From NCBI GenBank assembly GCA_013822285.1, contig PNKF01000004.1, positions 1 to 40,469 of the forward strand: a DNA stretch of 40,469 bases. Reading direction: 5' to 3'. The DNA comes from Gemmatimonas sp. Lineage in GTDB: Bacteria; Gemmatimonadota; Gemmatimonadetes; Gemmatimonadales; Gemmatimonadaceae. The position numbers and the translations under genes were made by a program. The notes beneath the pieces were generated by a model that saw only the letters and a list, made by a program, of their open reading frames with translations, was not told the DNA's origin and did no database searches. Position 1 is the first letter of the stretch; the number at the start of each line of letters is the position of its first letter. Positions 30,593-38,351 of the stretch are shown one piece after another.

Positions 30593-31202
30593 CACCCTGA
30601 CCTCGGCGGATGACTTCGCGCCGATGTTCCACGAGCTGTGGCTGGCGCTGGGGCCGAAGGAGCGCACCGACTTCGACGAGAAGCTCGCGGTCTATCACCA
30701 CGCTCTGCGCGACATCCGCGCCGTCTCGCTCCGCGCGGCGATCGAGCGCTGCATCAAGGCCGCGCGCATCCGTGCGCTGCCCGCGCCTGGCGAGATCCGC
30801 GCGCGCGCCCTCGAGCACCACCAGGAGCTGCAGTCGGCGCTCAAACACCGCGCGCCCGACCTGCCGCCGGTGCCGCACACGCACTGCGAGTGCCGCTGCG
30901 GCGGTCGGCGCTGGTATCGCGTCATGCGCGACCGCGCGACGAACGCCGTGCGCGAGTACCCGGCCGACATCGCAGCGCAGACAATGGCCCCCGATCTCGC
31001 GCTGCATGCTGCCACGTTCCGGAAGGCGCTGGAGGCCCTCGCGGGTGAGCCGATGCTTCGCACGCATGTGCACTGCAAGCGACACCCGTTCACCCAGGTC
31101 GATCGTGAGCCGTCACAAGCGCACTACCTCGGCCTCTCGGCTGACGGCTGTCCTGTGTACGACCCCGACCGCCGATCGGCAAGCCACGAGGCTGCCGCAT
31201 GA
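30585..31202 (+). CDS. Phage helicase-loader-like protein, second copy with Cys/His cluster
   Basis: A 205-residue protein starting with GTG eight bases before the preceding stop. The N-terminal 80 residues (YHHALRDIRAVSLRAAIERCIKAARIRALPAPGEIRARA) match the same helix pattern and the PxPxE turn of the preceding gene, so the two look like diverged copies. The second half differs: HCECRCGGRRW and HVHCKRHPF suggest a zinc site. It may be an adaptor with a DNA-binding tail; the role is inferred. Confidence 0.6.
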   Translation: MTDTLTSADDFAPMFHELWLALGPKERTDFDEKLAVYHHALRDIRAVSLRAAIERCIKAARIRALPAPGEIRARALEHHQELQSALKHRAPDLPPVPHTHCECRCGGRRWYRVMRDRATNAVREYPADIAAQTMAPDLALHAATFRKALEALAGEPMLRTHVHCKRHPFTQVDREPSQAHYLGLSADGCPVYDPDRRSASHEAAA

Positions 31203-31408
31203 GCTACTCACAACACGAGGCGGACCTCATCACCGAGAACCGCGAGCTGCGCCAGCGACTGCAGGGCGCGATTGCTGACCTCGAGGCGGAGCGCCTCAAG
31301 AACCTGCGCGCCGCGGAAACGCATGCACGCATGGACCTCAAACTGCAGCAGATGACGGCCGATCTCCGGGTCGCCAAGGGCAAGCTCGAGCGAGCGGGCA
31401 TCCGGTGA
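31199..31408 (+). CDS. Small coiled-coil phage protein
   Basis: A 69-residue protein that is almost wholly coiled coil (ENRELRQRLQGAIADLEAER ... RMDLKLQQMTADLRVAKGKL). Both ends overlap neighbours by four bases (ATGA and GTGA). No known family. Confidence 0.7.
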   Translation: MSYSQHEADLITENRELRQRLQGAIADLEAERLKNLRAAETHARMDLKLQQMTADLRVAKGKLERAGIR

Positions 31409-31572
31409 CGTGGAAGCCGCGCAAGCATCCGCGTTTGATCTTGCCGGAAGACCCGTTCTGGCCGCGTCGCGTCAGCGTCCCGCAGAGCGGCGACTGCGTG
31501 CCGTTTCACCTGATGCTCATGTGGCACTGGCAGTTCTTCCTCGATGGCCTTCCCCCGTTCACCGACGAATGA
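31405..31572 (+). CDS. Small phage protein of unknown function
   Basis: A 55-residue frame from GTG (overlapping the preceding TGA) to TGA (overlapping the following ATG). It is rich in Pro, Trp, Phe and His: KPRKHPRLILPEDPFWPRRV near the start and HLMLMWHWQFFLDGLPPF near the end. Real coding is supported by the overlaps on both sides, not by homology. Confidence 0.55.
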   Translation: MTWKPRKHPRLILPEDPFWPRRVSVPQSGDCVPFHLMLMWHWQFFLDGLPPFTDE

Positions 31573-31781
31573 CCGCGACTGAATCCAAGGCGCTCACCAA
31601 GCGCGAGCTGCAGATCGCCACACTGATCGGCGAGGGCGCGACCGTTGTCCAGGTCGCGCGTGCCATCGCCTGCCCACTGTCGACGGTGCGCGTGCACGTG
31701 CGCGCCATTGCGCGAAAGCTGCCGAACCCGCACGGGCTGCCGGCCGCGCGACTGATTCGCAGGTGGCATTCAGCGCGATGA
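31569..31781 (+). CDS. Stand-alone LuxR/GerE-type HTH protein, phage
   Basis: A 70-residue protein consisting of one helix-turn-helix: LTKRELQIATLIGEGATVVQVARAIACPLSTVRVHVRAIARKL is the GerE/LuxR DNA-binding domain, without a receiver or ligand domain. It probably controls phage or host promoters. Overlaps of four bases on both sides. Confidence 0.8.
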   Translation: MTATESKALTKRELQIATLIGEGATVVQVARAIACPLSTVRVHVRAIARKLPNPHGLPAARLIRRWHSAR

Positions 31782-32113
31782 ACCAACTACCCAGGTGGGT
31801 ATTGCGCGGAAAGTCCGACCGGCCAATCCTCCGCGCAATGACCACGAATGCGCGCGGTGGCGAAGCGCCCTGCGAAGAATGCGTGAAGCAGAACGGCCTC
31901 TGTGCCCATCACGCCAAGCACGTCTGCCCACAGCTGAAGCAGCCCTCGTGGTATCGCCTCGTCGGGTCGCGGCACTACGACACGCGCCACGAGGAGTCAC
32001 CAGAAGGCCGCAAGATCCGCGAGCGCAAGGAGCGCAAGCGCGCAGCCCGGCGCTTGCTCGACGCGATTGGCGGCGCGCGCATGCGCAACACCTCAAGCCG
32101 AAAGGCCGCCTGA
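31778..32113 (+). CDS. Phage protein with Cys/His cluster, unknown function
   Basis: A 111-residue basic protein. CEECVKQNGLCAHHAKHVC (about residues 31-49) could bind zinc; the C-terminal half is a highly charged helix (EGRKIRERKERKRAARRLLDAI). The ATG overlaps the previous stop. Position just before HNH and terminase genes suggests a late-region accessory role, not provable here. Confidence 0.65.
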   Translation: MNQLPRWVLRGKSDRPILRAMTTNARGGEAPCEECVKQNGLCAHHAKHVCPQLKQPSWYRLVGSRHYDTRHEESPEGRKIRERKERKRAARRLLDAIGGARMRNTSSRKAA

Positions 32114-32114
32114 T

Positions 32115-32480
32115 GTGCCGGACGCCCCGCTCCGCCCTTGCGCTCAACCTGGTTGCCCTGCTCTCGTCCGTTCAGGACGATGCGAGCCTCACGCCAAGCA
32201 GCACCAGCGCCGCACGGACCAACGACGCGGATCCTCGCACGAGCGCGGCTACGACTATCGCTGGCGGCTCTACTCGCGCGCGTTCATCCGCCGACATCCC
32301 CTGTGTGCCTACTGCGCCGACGAAGGCCGCACGACGGCAACCGAGTGCGTCGACCACATCGTCCCACACAAGGGCAATCAGCAGCTCTTCTGGGATCCTT
32401 CGAACCACAAGCCGGCGTGCATTGCGTGCAACAGCCGCAAGGCTGCGCGTGAAGAAGGTGGGTTCGGACATGCACTTTGA
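32115..32480 (+). CDS. HNH endonuclease next to the terminase genes
   Basis: A 121-residue HNH nuclease: Cys64-x-x-Cys67 (LCAYC), the catalytic DHIVP with His81, and Cys102-x-x-Cys105 (ACIACNSRKA) hold the zinc. In HK97-like phages an HNH protein at this place joins the terminase in cutting at cos. The GTG at 32115 lies one base after the upstream stop and gives a protein beginning near the first Cys; the longer frame overlaps the previous gene. A 160-base non-coding stretch with a G-rich block follows before terS. Confidence 0.88.
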   Translation: MPDAPLRPCAQPGCPALVRSGRCEPHAKQHQRRTDQRRGSSHERGYDYRWRLYSRAFIRRHPLCAYCADEGRTTATECVDHIVPHKGNQQLFWDPSNHKPACIACNSRKAAREEGGFGHAL

Positions 32481-32546
32481 GTACGTGTTCGTCGTCACCG
32501 GCAATGCCTGCCGCCGTCTCGGAACGCGACACCGGCAGGGGCTGCC

Positions 32547-32580
32547 GGGGGGAGGGGGGGTCGAATCCCTGCAGGGCCCC
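32547..32580 (+). other. Candidate cos site
   Basis: A G-run (GGGGGGAGGGGGGG, 32547-32560) is followed by TCGAATCCCTGCAGGGCCCC (32561-32580). It lies in the only longer non-coding gap of the packaging module, between HNH and TerS, where cos sites are found in phages with HNH-dependent packaging. The G-run followed by TCGAATC is reminiscent of such sites. The exact cut cannot be placed. Confidence 0.45.
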
Positions 32581-32641
32581 GCCGCCATCGACCGCTCCGA
32601 AGCTTTCCTCGTGACTCGTCAGGTTTCGTGAGGGGGGTCCT

Positions 32642-33145
32642 GTGAGCGGCGGACGCCGCGGACCAGCGCCGCAGCCACGGGCGCTGAAGCTCTTGAAGGG
32701 CACATTCCGCCCTGATCGCGACGGGGGCATGCCGGATCCCGAAGCGCTCGTTGAGATCCCGAAGGCACCGGCGTACCTGAGCACGGACGCGAAGCGAGAG
32801 TGGAAGCGTGTGTGCGCGGAACTCATCGCGCTCGGCGTCCTGACCAACCTCGATCTCGCGGCGCTCGAAGGCTATTGCACGGCCTACGGACGCGCGGTCA
32901 CGGCGGAGCGGTCGCTCAAGAAGTCCGGCAAAGGCATTCGCGCGCTCACGATGCTCACGCCCCAGGGCTGGATTGCGCGGCCCGAAGTCGCGATCGCCAA
33001 GGCCGCGTGGGCCGAGGCGCGGCGGTTCGCGCAGGAGTTCGGCATCACGCCGGCGAGCCGCACGCGCGTGCCGCACGCGAAGGCCGGCGGCGACGCACCG
33101 AAGAAGGATCCGTGGGGCCGAGTGGCCGGTGATCGAGCCTCGTGA
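32642..33145 (+). CDS. Terminase small subunit, P27 family
   Basis: A 167-residue protein that recognises phage DNA for packaging. The start GRRGPAPQPRALKLLKGTFR with the following PDPEALVEIPKAPAYLS and WKRVCAELIALGVLTNLDLAALEGYC are the characteristic P27 features. The GTG at 32642 follows GAGGGGGG at a usable distance. It overlaps terL by 17 bases. Confidence 0.93.
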   Translation: MSGGRRGPAPQPRALKLLKGTFRPDRDGGMPDPEALVEIPKAPAYLSTDAKREWKRVCAELIALGVLTNLDLAALEGYCTAYGRAVTAERSLKKSGKGIRALTMLTPQGWIARPEVAIAKAAWAEARRFAQEFGITPASRTRVPHAKAGGDAPKKDPWGRVAGDRAS

Positions 33146-36017
33146 TTATGCAGCCATCGCCCTCGACTATGCGCGCGGTACAGTGGAGGGCCGGATCCCC
33201 GCGGCGCGATGGCAAGTCGCCGCGTGTGCGCGGCAGCTGCATGACCTGGCGCGCGAGGGGACGCCGGAGTTTCCCTACCGCTACGACGCTGAGCGCGGCG
33301 CGAGGGTCTGCCTGATGATGGAGCTCTTGCCGCACGTGAAGGGACGCTGGAAGACCCGGACGTTGCGGCTCGAGCCTTGGCAGGTGTTCCTGCTGATGAC
33401 GCTCTTCTCGTGGATCTGCGCGACCGCCGCGCACGCCGACGAGTCGATGCGCGAGCGGGACGGTTTGCGTCGCTACCGCACGGCGTACATCGAGGTGCCG
33501 AGAAAGAACGCGAAGGCGCTCGCTCTGGACACGCCGATTCCGACGCCCACGGGATGGACCACAATGGGGGATGTGAAGGTCGGCGACCTGGTCTATGATG
33601 AACGCGGTGAGCCCTGCCGCGTGGTTGCCGCGACCGATGTGATGCACGATCACGAGTGCTATCGCCTCACGTTCTCCGACGGTAGCTCCATTGTTGCTGA
33701 CGCAGGCCACGAGTGGTTCACGGTCTCTCGCCGGACTGGGCTCCCCCGGACGGGTCTTGGACCGAAGGCAACGTGGCGCGAGCGACACATCCGGACATCG
33801 GAGCAGATCGCTGCCACGTTGCGCGTCGGCCGCGAGCACAACCATCGCGTCCCCGTGGCCGGTATCCTCAAGTCGGCGAACGCCGACTTGCCGCTGGATC
33901 CGTACCTGCTCGGGTACTGGCTTGGTGACGGGCATACGGATGCCGCACGAATCACAGTCGGGAAGCAGGACGGCCAGGCACTCGACCTGCTTCGGGCGAC
34001 GGGCGAGCCGATGATCGTGCGCGAACTCCCTCAGCAGTACCAGGTCTCACTGACGGCCGGTCGCGGCAAACGGAGCGACGGCAAGGATAGCGTCCGCGCT
34101 CGACTGCGTGACCTCGGAGTCTTGGGGAACAAGCACATCCCGAGCGCGTACCTCCGCGCGTCGGAATCGCAGCGCCGCGCATTGCTGGCGGGCCTGATGG
34201 ACTCGGATGGAACGGCGGCGTTTAGTGGCCCGCGGCGTGTTCCTTCGTGCTCGTTCGCTACCACTTCACCCGCGTTGCGCGACGGCATCCTCGAGCTCGT
34301 GCGCAGCCTCGGGATGAAGCCGCAGATACAGGAGTCGCGCGCGCGGCTCTATGGTCGAGACTGCGGGGCGGTCTACAACGTCCAGTTCACGGCGTATGCC
34401 GAGGATGCACCGTTCCGGCTGAACCGAAAGCTCGAGCGCCTGGCGCCAGCCCCCGAGGCACCGACGCGCGCGCGCAACCGCCGAATCGTCGGCTGTGATC
34501 GCGTTGCGAGCGTTCCCGTCCGCTGCATCCAGGTGGACTCCCCGAGCCATTTGTACTTGGCCGGCGAGTCGATGGTTCCGACACATAACTCGACCATCGC
34601 CGCTGGCCTCGGGCTCTTTATGCTCGGCCCGGACGGCGAGCCCGGCGCCGAGGTCTACTCCGCAGCCACGACGCGCGAGCAGGCGAAGATCGTGTTCAAC
34701 ACCGCACGCCAGATGGCGATGCGCACGCCGGCCTATTGCGATCGCTTCGGTGTCGAACCCGGCATCCACGCCCTAGTCTCACTGGCGACCGAGGCGAGCT
34801 TCAAGGCGCTCTCGTCCGACGACCAGACATTGGACGGCCTGAACCCGCACGCTGCGATCGTCGATGAGCTGCACGCGCATCGCACCCGCGGTGTGTGGGA
34901 CGTGCTGGAGACGGCCACGGGCGCGCGCTCCCAGTCCCTGCTGCTGGCCATCACGACGGCCGGCTCGGACCGGTCCGGCATCTGCTTCGAGGTCCGCAGC
35001 TACCTGCTGCAGATCCTCGAGGGCGCGCTCGCGAAGACGCCGGAGGTCGCGGACGCCCGGGGCTACACGCTGAAGGGCGCGACCACGGACGACGAGTCGT
35101 TCTTCGGCATCGTGTACACGATCGACGAGGACGACGACTGGACGTCGCCCGAGGCCTGGGCGAAGGCCAACCCGAACCTCGGCGTGTCGGTCAAGACCGA
35201 CGACATCGCGCGCGCCTGCCAGAAGGCGATGCGCCTCCCGTCCGCGCAGCCGAACTTCCTCACGAAGCGCCTGAACGTCTGGGTCAACGCCGACTCGGCG
35301 TGGATGGATATGCGCGCGTGGAGCCGCTGCGGGGATTCGCAGCTGCGTATCGAGCAGTTCGCTGGCACTCCCGCGATCGTGGCGCTCGACCTTTCGTCGA
35401 AGACGGACATCGCGGCCGCGGCGATCCTGTTCCGCCGGGTGGAGCGCGAGAAGGACAAGCACGGCGAGGACGTCGACCGGGTCCACTACTACGCCTTCGG
35501 TCGGTACTACCTGCCCGAGGAGACGATCGAGGAGTCGGACAACAGCCAGTACCGCGGCTGGGCCGACAGCGAGTTCCTGATCGAGACGGACGGCAATACG
35601 ACGGACTTCGCGCGGATCCGGGAGGACCTGGTCGAGCTGCGCAGCACGGTGGCCGTGGCCGAGGTCGGCATCGACGTGTACCAGGCGCGGCAGCTGGGCA
35701 ACGAGCTGCAGGAGGATGGGCTGGCGGTCGTCGAGATTCCGATGACCGTGAAGCAGCTGTCCGAGCCGATGAAGGAACTGGAGGCCGCCGTGCTGGGCGG
35801 CCGGTTCCATCACGATGGGAACCCGGCGCTCGCCTGGATGATGAGCAACGTCGTGGCGCATCGGGACCGGAAGGACAACATCTTCCCCGCGAAGCCTACG
35901 GCGAACGCCAAGATCGACGGCGCCGTCGCGCTGATCATGGCGATGTCGCGCGCGCTCGTCGCGCCCGCGCCGCCCGCCCGCAGCGTCTACGAGACCCGAG
36001 GCCCCAGCTTCGCATGA
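33129..36017 (+). CDS. Terminase large subunit with in-frame intein
   Basis: The 962-codon frame encodes the packaging ATPase and nuclease, interrupted by a 358-residue intein. N-extein: residues 1-129, ending VPRKNAK, the first part of the Walker A motif. C-extein: from Ser488, beginning STIAAGLGLF. Spliced protein: 604 residues, the usual length for HK97-like TerL. Walker B is AIVDELHAH; the nuclease part begins around IVALDLSSKTD, the first metal-binding aspartate. Without splicing the ATP site is split, so packaging should depend on it. The GTG at 33129 overlaps terS by 17 bases; the frame is open upstream but the family starts here. It overlaps the next gene by four bases. Confidence 0.93.
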   Translation: MIEPRDYAAIALDYARGTVEGRIPAARWQVAACARQLHDLAREGTPEFPYRYDAERGARVCLMMELLPHVKGRWKTRTLRLEPWQVFLLMTLFSWICATAAHADESMRERDGLRRYRTAYIEVPRKNAKALALDTPIPTPTGWTTMGDVKVGDLVYDERGEPCRVVAATDVMHDHECYRLTFSDGSSIVADAGHEWFTVSRRTGLPRTGLGPKATWRERHIRTSEQIAATLRVGREHNHRVPVAGILKSANADLPLDPYLLGYWLGDGHTDAARITVGKQDGQALDLLRATGEPMIVRELPQQYQVSLTAGRGKRSDGKDSVRARLRDLGVLGNKHIPSAYLRASESQRRALLAGLMDSDGTAAFSGPRRVPSCSFATTSPALRDGILELVRSLGMKPQIQESRARLYGRDCGAVYNVQFTAYAEDAPFRLNRKLERLAPAPEAPTRARNRRIVGCDRVASVPVRCIQVDSPSHLYLAGESMVPTHNSTIAAGLGLFMLGPDGEPGAEVYSAATTREQAKIVFNTARQMAMRTPAYCDRFGVEPGIHALVSLATEASFKALSSDDQTLDGLNPHAAIVDELHAHRTRGVWDVLETATGARSQSLLLAITTAGSDRSGICFEVRSYLLQILEGALAKTPEVADARGYTLKGATTDDESFFGIVYTIDEDDDWTSPEAWAKANPNLGVSVKTDDIARACQKAMRLPSAQPNFLTKRLNVWVNADSAWMDMRAWSRCGDSQLRIEQFAGTPAIVALDLSSKTDIAAAAILFRRVEREKDKHGEDVDRVHYYAFGRYYLPEETIEESDNSQYRGWADSEFLIETDGNTTDFARIREDLVELRSTVAVAEVGIDVYQARQLGNELQEDGLAVVEIPMTVKQLSEPMKELEAAVLGGRFHHDGNPALAWMMSNVVAHRDRKDNIFPAKPTANAKIDGAVALIMAMSRALVAPAPPARSVYETRGPSFA
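33516..34589 (+). other. Class 3 intein with LAGLIDADG homing endonuclease, inside TerL
   Basis: Residues 130-487 of the TerL precursor (intein residues 1-358). Block A begins ALALDTPIPTPTGW: position 1 is Ala, not Cys or Ser. Block B has GHEWFTV with His65 and Trp67. Block F reads VRCIQVDSPSHLYL, with Cys337 where other inteins have Asp. Block G is VPTHN with Thr356, His357, Asn358, and the +1 residue is Ser. Trp (B:12), Cys (F:4) and Thr (G:5) are the W-C-T triplet that defines class 3 inteins, whose first attack is made by the block F Cys. Two LAGLIDADG-type motifs, LGYWLGDG (132-139) and LLAGLMDSDG (223-232), show a homing endonuclease with both acidic residues kept. Confidence 0.92.
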
Positions 36018-36217
36018 AGACCCTGAAGCGGTATTTCGCCGCGGCGCTGACCGTGCTCCGCGGCGTCGCGGCGTTGTTCGACGCTCGTGACTGGCACTTC
36101 TATGGCGGGCTCGCGCTCGCCTACGCCGGCGCGCGCGCCGTGCACCCGGCCTATGCACTGCTCGGCGTCGGCGTCGTCCTGATGGGCGTCGGCCTGCTGT
36201 ATCGAGGAAGAGCCTGA
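36014..36217 (+). CDS. Small two-helix membrane protein between terL and portal
   Basis: A 67-residue protein. Two hydrophobic segments (FYGGLALAYAGARAV and LLGVGVVLMGVGLLY) follow a basic amphipathic start. Four-base overlap with terL (ATGA) and one-base overlap with the portal gene support it as real. Small membrane proteins at this place occur in siphoviruses; a holin role is possible but there is no lysis gene beside it. Confidence 0.72.
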   Translation: MKTLKRYFAAALTVLRGVAALFDARDWHFYGGLALAYAGARAVHPAYALLGVGVVLMGVGLLYRGRA

Positions 36218-37446
36218 TGGGCCTGCTCTCCGCCCTGGCCCGCACGGCCCCGCGCGCGGATGTCGGCAGCACGCAGGAGCTGCTGCGCCTGATCACGTCC
36301 GGCAGCTACGAGAGTGAGACCGGCGAGGTTGTGACGCCCCAGAGCGCGATGCAGGCGGCGACGGTGTTCGCCTGCGTCCGCGTCATCATGGAAGACATCG
36401 GCAAGCTGCCCTGTCATGTGTATCGACGTCTGCCGAACGGCGGGAAGGAACGGGCGACCAACCACCCGGTCTACGGACTCTTGCGCCGCATCCCGAACGC
36501 CTGGCAGACGCCGATGTCCTTCTTCGGCAGCGCCGTCGCTTCACTTGAGCTGATCGGCGCCGGAGCGGCCTACATCACGCGCGACCCGCGGAACGGACGA
36601 CCGCTCGAGCTCCTGCCAATCAACGGGCGGCTGCGCGTCGAGCAGGACGCCGACTGGAAGGTGCGCTACTACGTGCGCGACCGGAACGGCGGCGAGCAGC
36701 CCGTCGATCCGAAACACGTCCTCTACATCCCGGGTCCGAGCCTCGATGGCGTGACGGGCATGTCGACGATCGGCTATATGCGCGAGACCATCGGCACGGC
36801 GATCGCGACGGAGCGCCACGCGAGCCGATTCTTCCGGAACTCGGCGCGGCCGTCCATCGTCGTCGAGCGACCAAAGGATGCGCCGGTTTGGTCGCCAGAG
36901 GCCGCCGACAAGTTCGTGCGCGACCTCGCCGATCGGTGGGGCGGGAAGAACAGCTCGTCGGTTGGCCTGCTCGAGGAGGGCATGACGGCGAAGGCGCTGA
37001 CCATCAGCGCGAAGGACGCGCAGTTCCTCGAGACGCGCGGCTACAACCGTTCGGACATCTGCGGGTTCTTCCGCGTCGCGCCGCACAAGGTGGCGGACCT
37101 CTCGCGCTCGACGAACAACAACATCGAGCACCAGGGCCTCGAGCACCTGACCGACTGCCTGCTGCCGCGGCTCGTGCGCATCGAGCAGGCGCTGTCGCGC
37201 GCGCTGCTCACGCCGGACGAGCAGGAGGAGTACGTCATCGAGTTCCTGGTCGACTCGGTCCTCCGCGCCGACTTCAAGACCCGCATGGAAGGCTATGGGG
37301 TCGCGATCCAGAACGGCATGATGGCCCCCAACGAAGCGCGCGTGAAGGAGAACGAGAACCCGCGCGAAGGCGGCGACCACTTCTGGCGGCCCGCCAACAT
37401 GGTTCGCGACGACGAGCGCACCCCCACTCCACCGAAGGCGGACTGA
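36217..37446 (+). CDS. Portal protein, HK97 family
   Basis: A 409-residue portal subunit that forms the dodecameric DNA channel at one capsid vertex. Recognisable stretches: TVFACVRVIMEDIGKLPCHVYRR, PVYGLLRRIPN, LELIGAGAAYITRDPRNGRP, LPINGRLRVEQD, VLYIPGPSLDGVTGMSTIGY, SRFFRNSARPSIVVE and FRVAPHKVADLSRSTNNNIE. Length and order are those of the phage portal HK97 family. The acidic-basic C-terminus is short. Positioned directly before the prohead protease. Confidence 0.96.
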   Translation: MGLLSALARTAPRADVGSTQELLRLITSGSYESETGEVVTPQSAMQAATVFACVRVIMEDIGKLPCHVYRRLPNGGKERATNHPVYGLLRRIPNAWQTPMSFFGSAVASLELIGAGAAYITRDPRNGRPLELLPINGRLRVEQDADWKVRYYVRDRNGGEQPVDPKHVLYIPGPSLDGVTGMSTIGYMRETIGTAIATERHASRFFRNSARPSIVVERPKDAPVWSPEAADKFVRDLADRWGGKNSSSVGLLEEGMTAKALTISAKDAQFLETRGYNRSDICGFFRVAPHKVADLSRSTNNNIEHQGLEHLTDCLLPRLVRIEQALSRALLTPDEQEEYVIEFLVDSVLRADFKTRMEGYGVAIQNGMMAPNEARVKENENPREGGDHFWRPANMVRDDERTPTPPKAD

Positions 37447-37448
37447 CA

Positions 37449-38345
37449 ATGCCACGCCCGCGCACCCCGCTCCCTGAGATGGGAGCTGATTCCGCACGCC
37501 CGCAGTTCCGCCAACCGGCCCGCCCCGCAAACCGACTGCCGCAAATCCGGAGCGTGCAGAACGCGGCCGACGAATCGGCAGACCTTTTCATCTACGACAT
37601 CATCGGCTGGGGTGGCGTGACGGCACAGCTGGTCGCCGAGCATCTCAGCCAGATCACGGCCCCGACGATTCACGTCCGCATCAACTCGGGCGGTGGCGAC
37701 GTCTTCGAGGGCATCGCCATCTACAACGCCCTGCTGCGCGCGCGGGGCCGCGTCGTCACGCACGTGGATGGGGTCGCAGCGTCAGCCGCGTCGATCATCG
37801 CGCTCGCCGGCCAGGAAGTGCTCATGGCGCAGTCGGCCCTCGCAATGATCCACTCTGCGTGGGGGTGCGTGTGTGGCAACACGCGCGAGCTCCGACGCGT
37901 CGCGGACTTGCTGGACAAGGTGGACGGTCAGCTCGCCGGCGTGTACGCGCGCCAGATGGACATCACGCCAGAGGCCGCGCTGGCCCTCATGGAAGCCGAG
38001 ACCTGGATGAACGCCGACGAGGCAGTCGCCCAGGGCTTTGCCGACGACATCGAAGACCGCGAGGCCGTCGAGGCCTCGTTTGACTGGTCGCTCTTCAAGA
38101 ACACCCCGGACCGGCTGGCCGCGTCGCGCGGGAGCGCGCGCGGCAATGCGTCGAAGCCGCAGACGATCCGGGAGCTCGAGGCAGTCCTGCGGGATGCAGG
38201 CTACTCGCGCACTGAGGCCGCACGCATCGCGGCCTCCGGCTTCGCCACCGGGACGCCGGCTCGGGATGAGCCCCCCGCCCCGTCGCTCTCCCTGTCGCCG
38301 CTCGAGGCCCTCGCGGCGACGATCCGCTCCCACTCCCAGAGGTAA
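37449..38345 (+). CDS. ClpP-like prohead maturation protease
   Basis: A 298-residue serine protease of the ClpP/SppA-like phage type that removes the capsid delta domain or scaffold during head maturation. INSGGGDVFEGIAIYNAL forms the oxyanion region, Ser112 in DGVAASAAS is the nucleophile and His135 in MIHSAWG the base. After residue 215 a low-complexity C-terminal part rich in Ser, Ala and Pro may act as scaffold. ATG three bases after the portal stop. Confidence 0.93.
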   Translation: MPRPRTPLPEMGADSARPQFRQPARPANRLPQIRSVQNAADESADLFIYDIIGWGGVTAQLVAEHLSQITAPTIHVRINSGGGDVFEGIAIYNALLRARGRVVTHVDGVAASAASIIALAGQEVLMAQSALAMIHSAWGCVCGNTRELRRVADLLDKVDGQLAGVYARQMDITPEAALALMEAETWMNADEAVAQGFADDIEDREAVEASFDWSLFKNTPDRLAASRGSARGNASKPQTIRELEAVLRDAGYSRTEAARIAASGFATGTPARDEPPAPSLSLSPLEALAATIRSHSQR

Positions 38346-38351
38346 CCACCC

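Noticed and set aside
33516-34589. Insertion or frameshift that breaks terL
   Set aside because: The extra segment is in frame, ends in THN before Ser, and has all intein blocks, so it is a splicing element.
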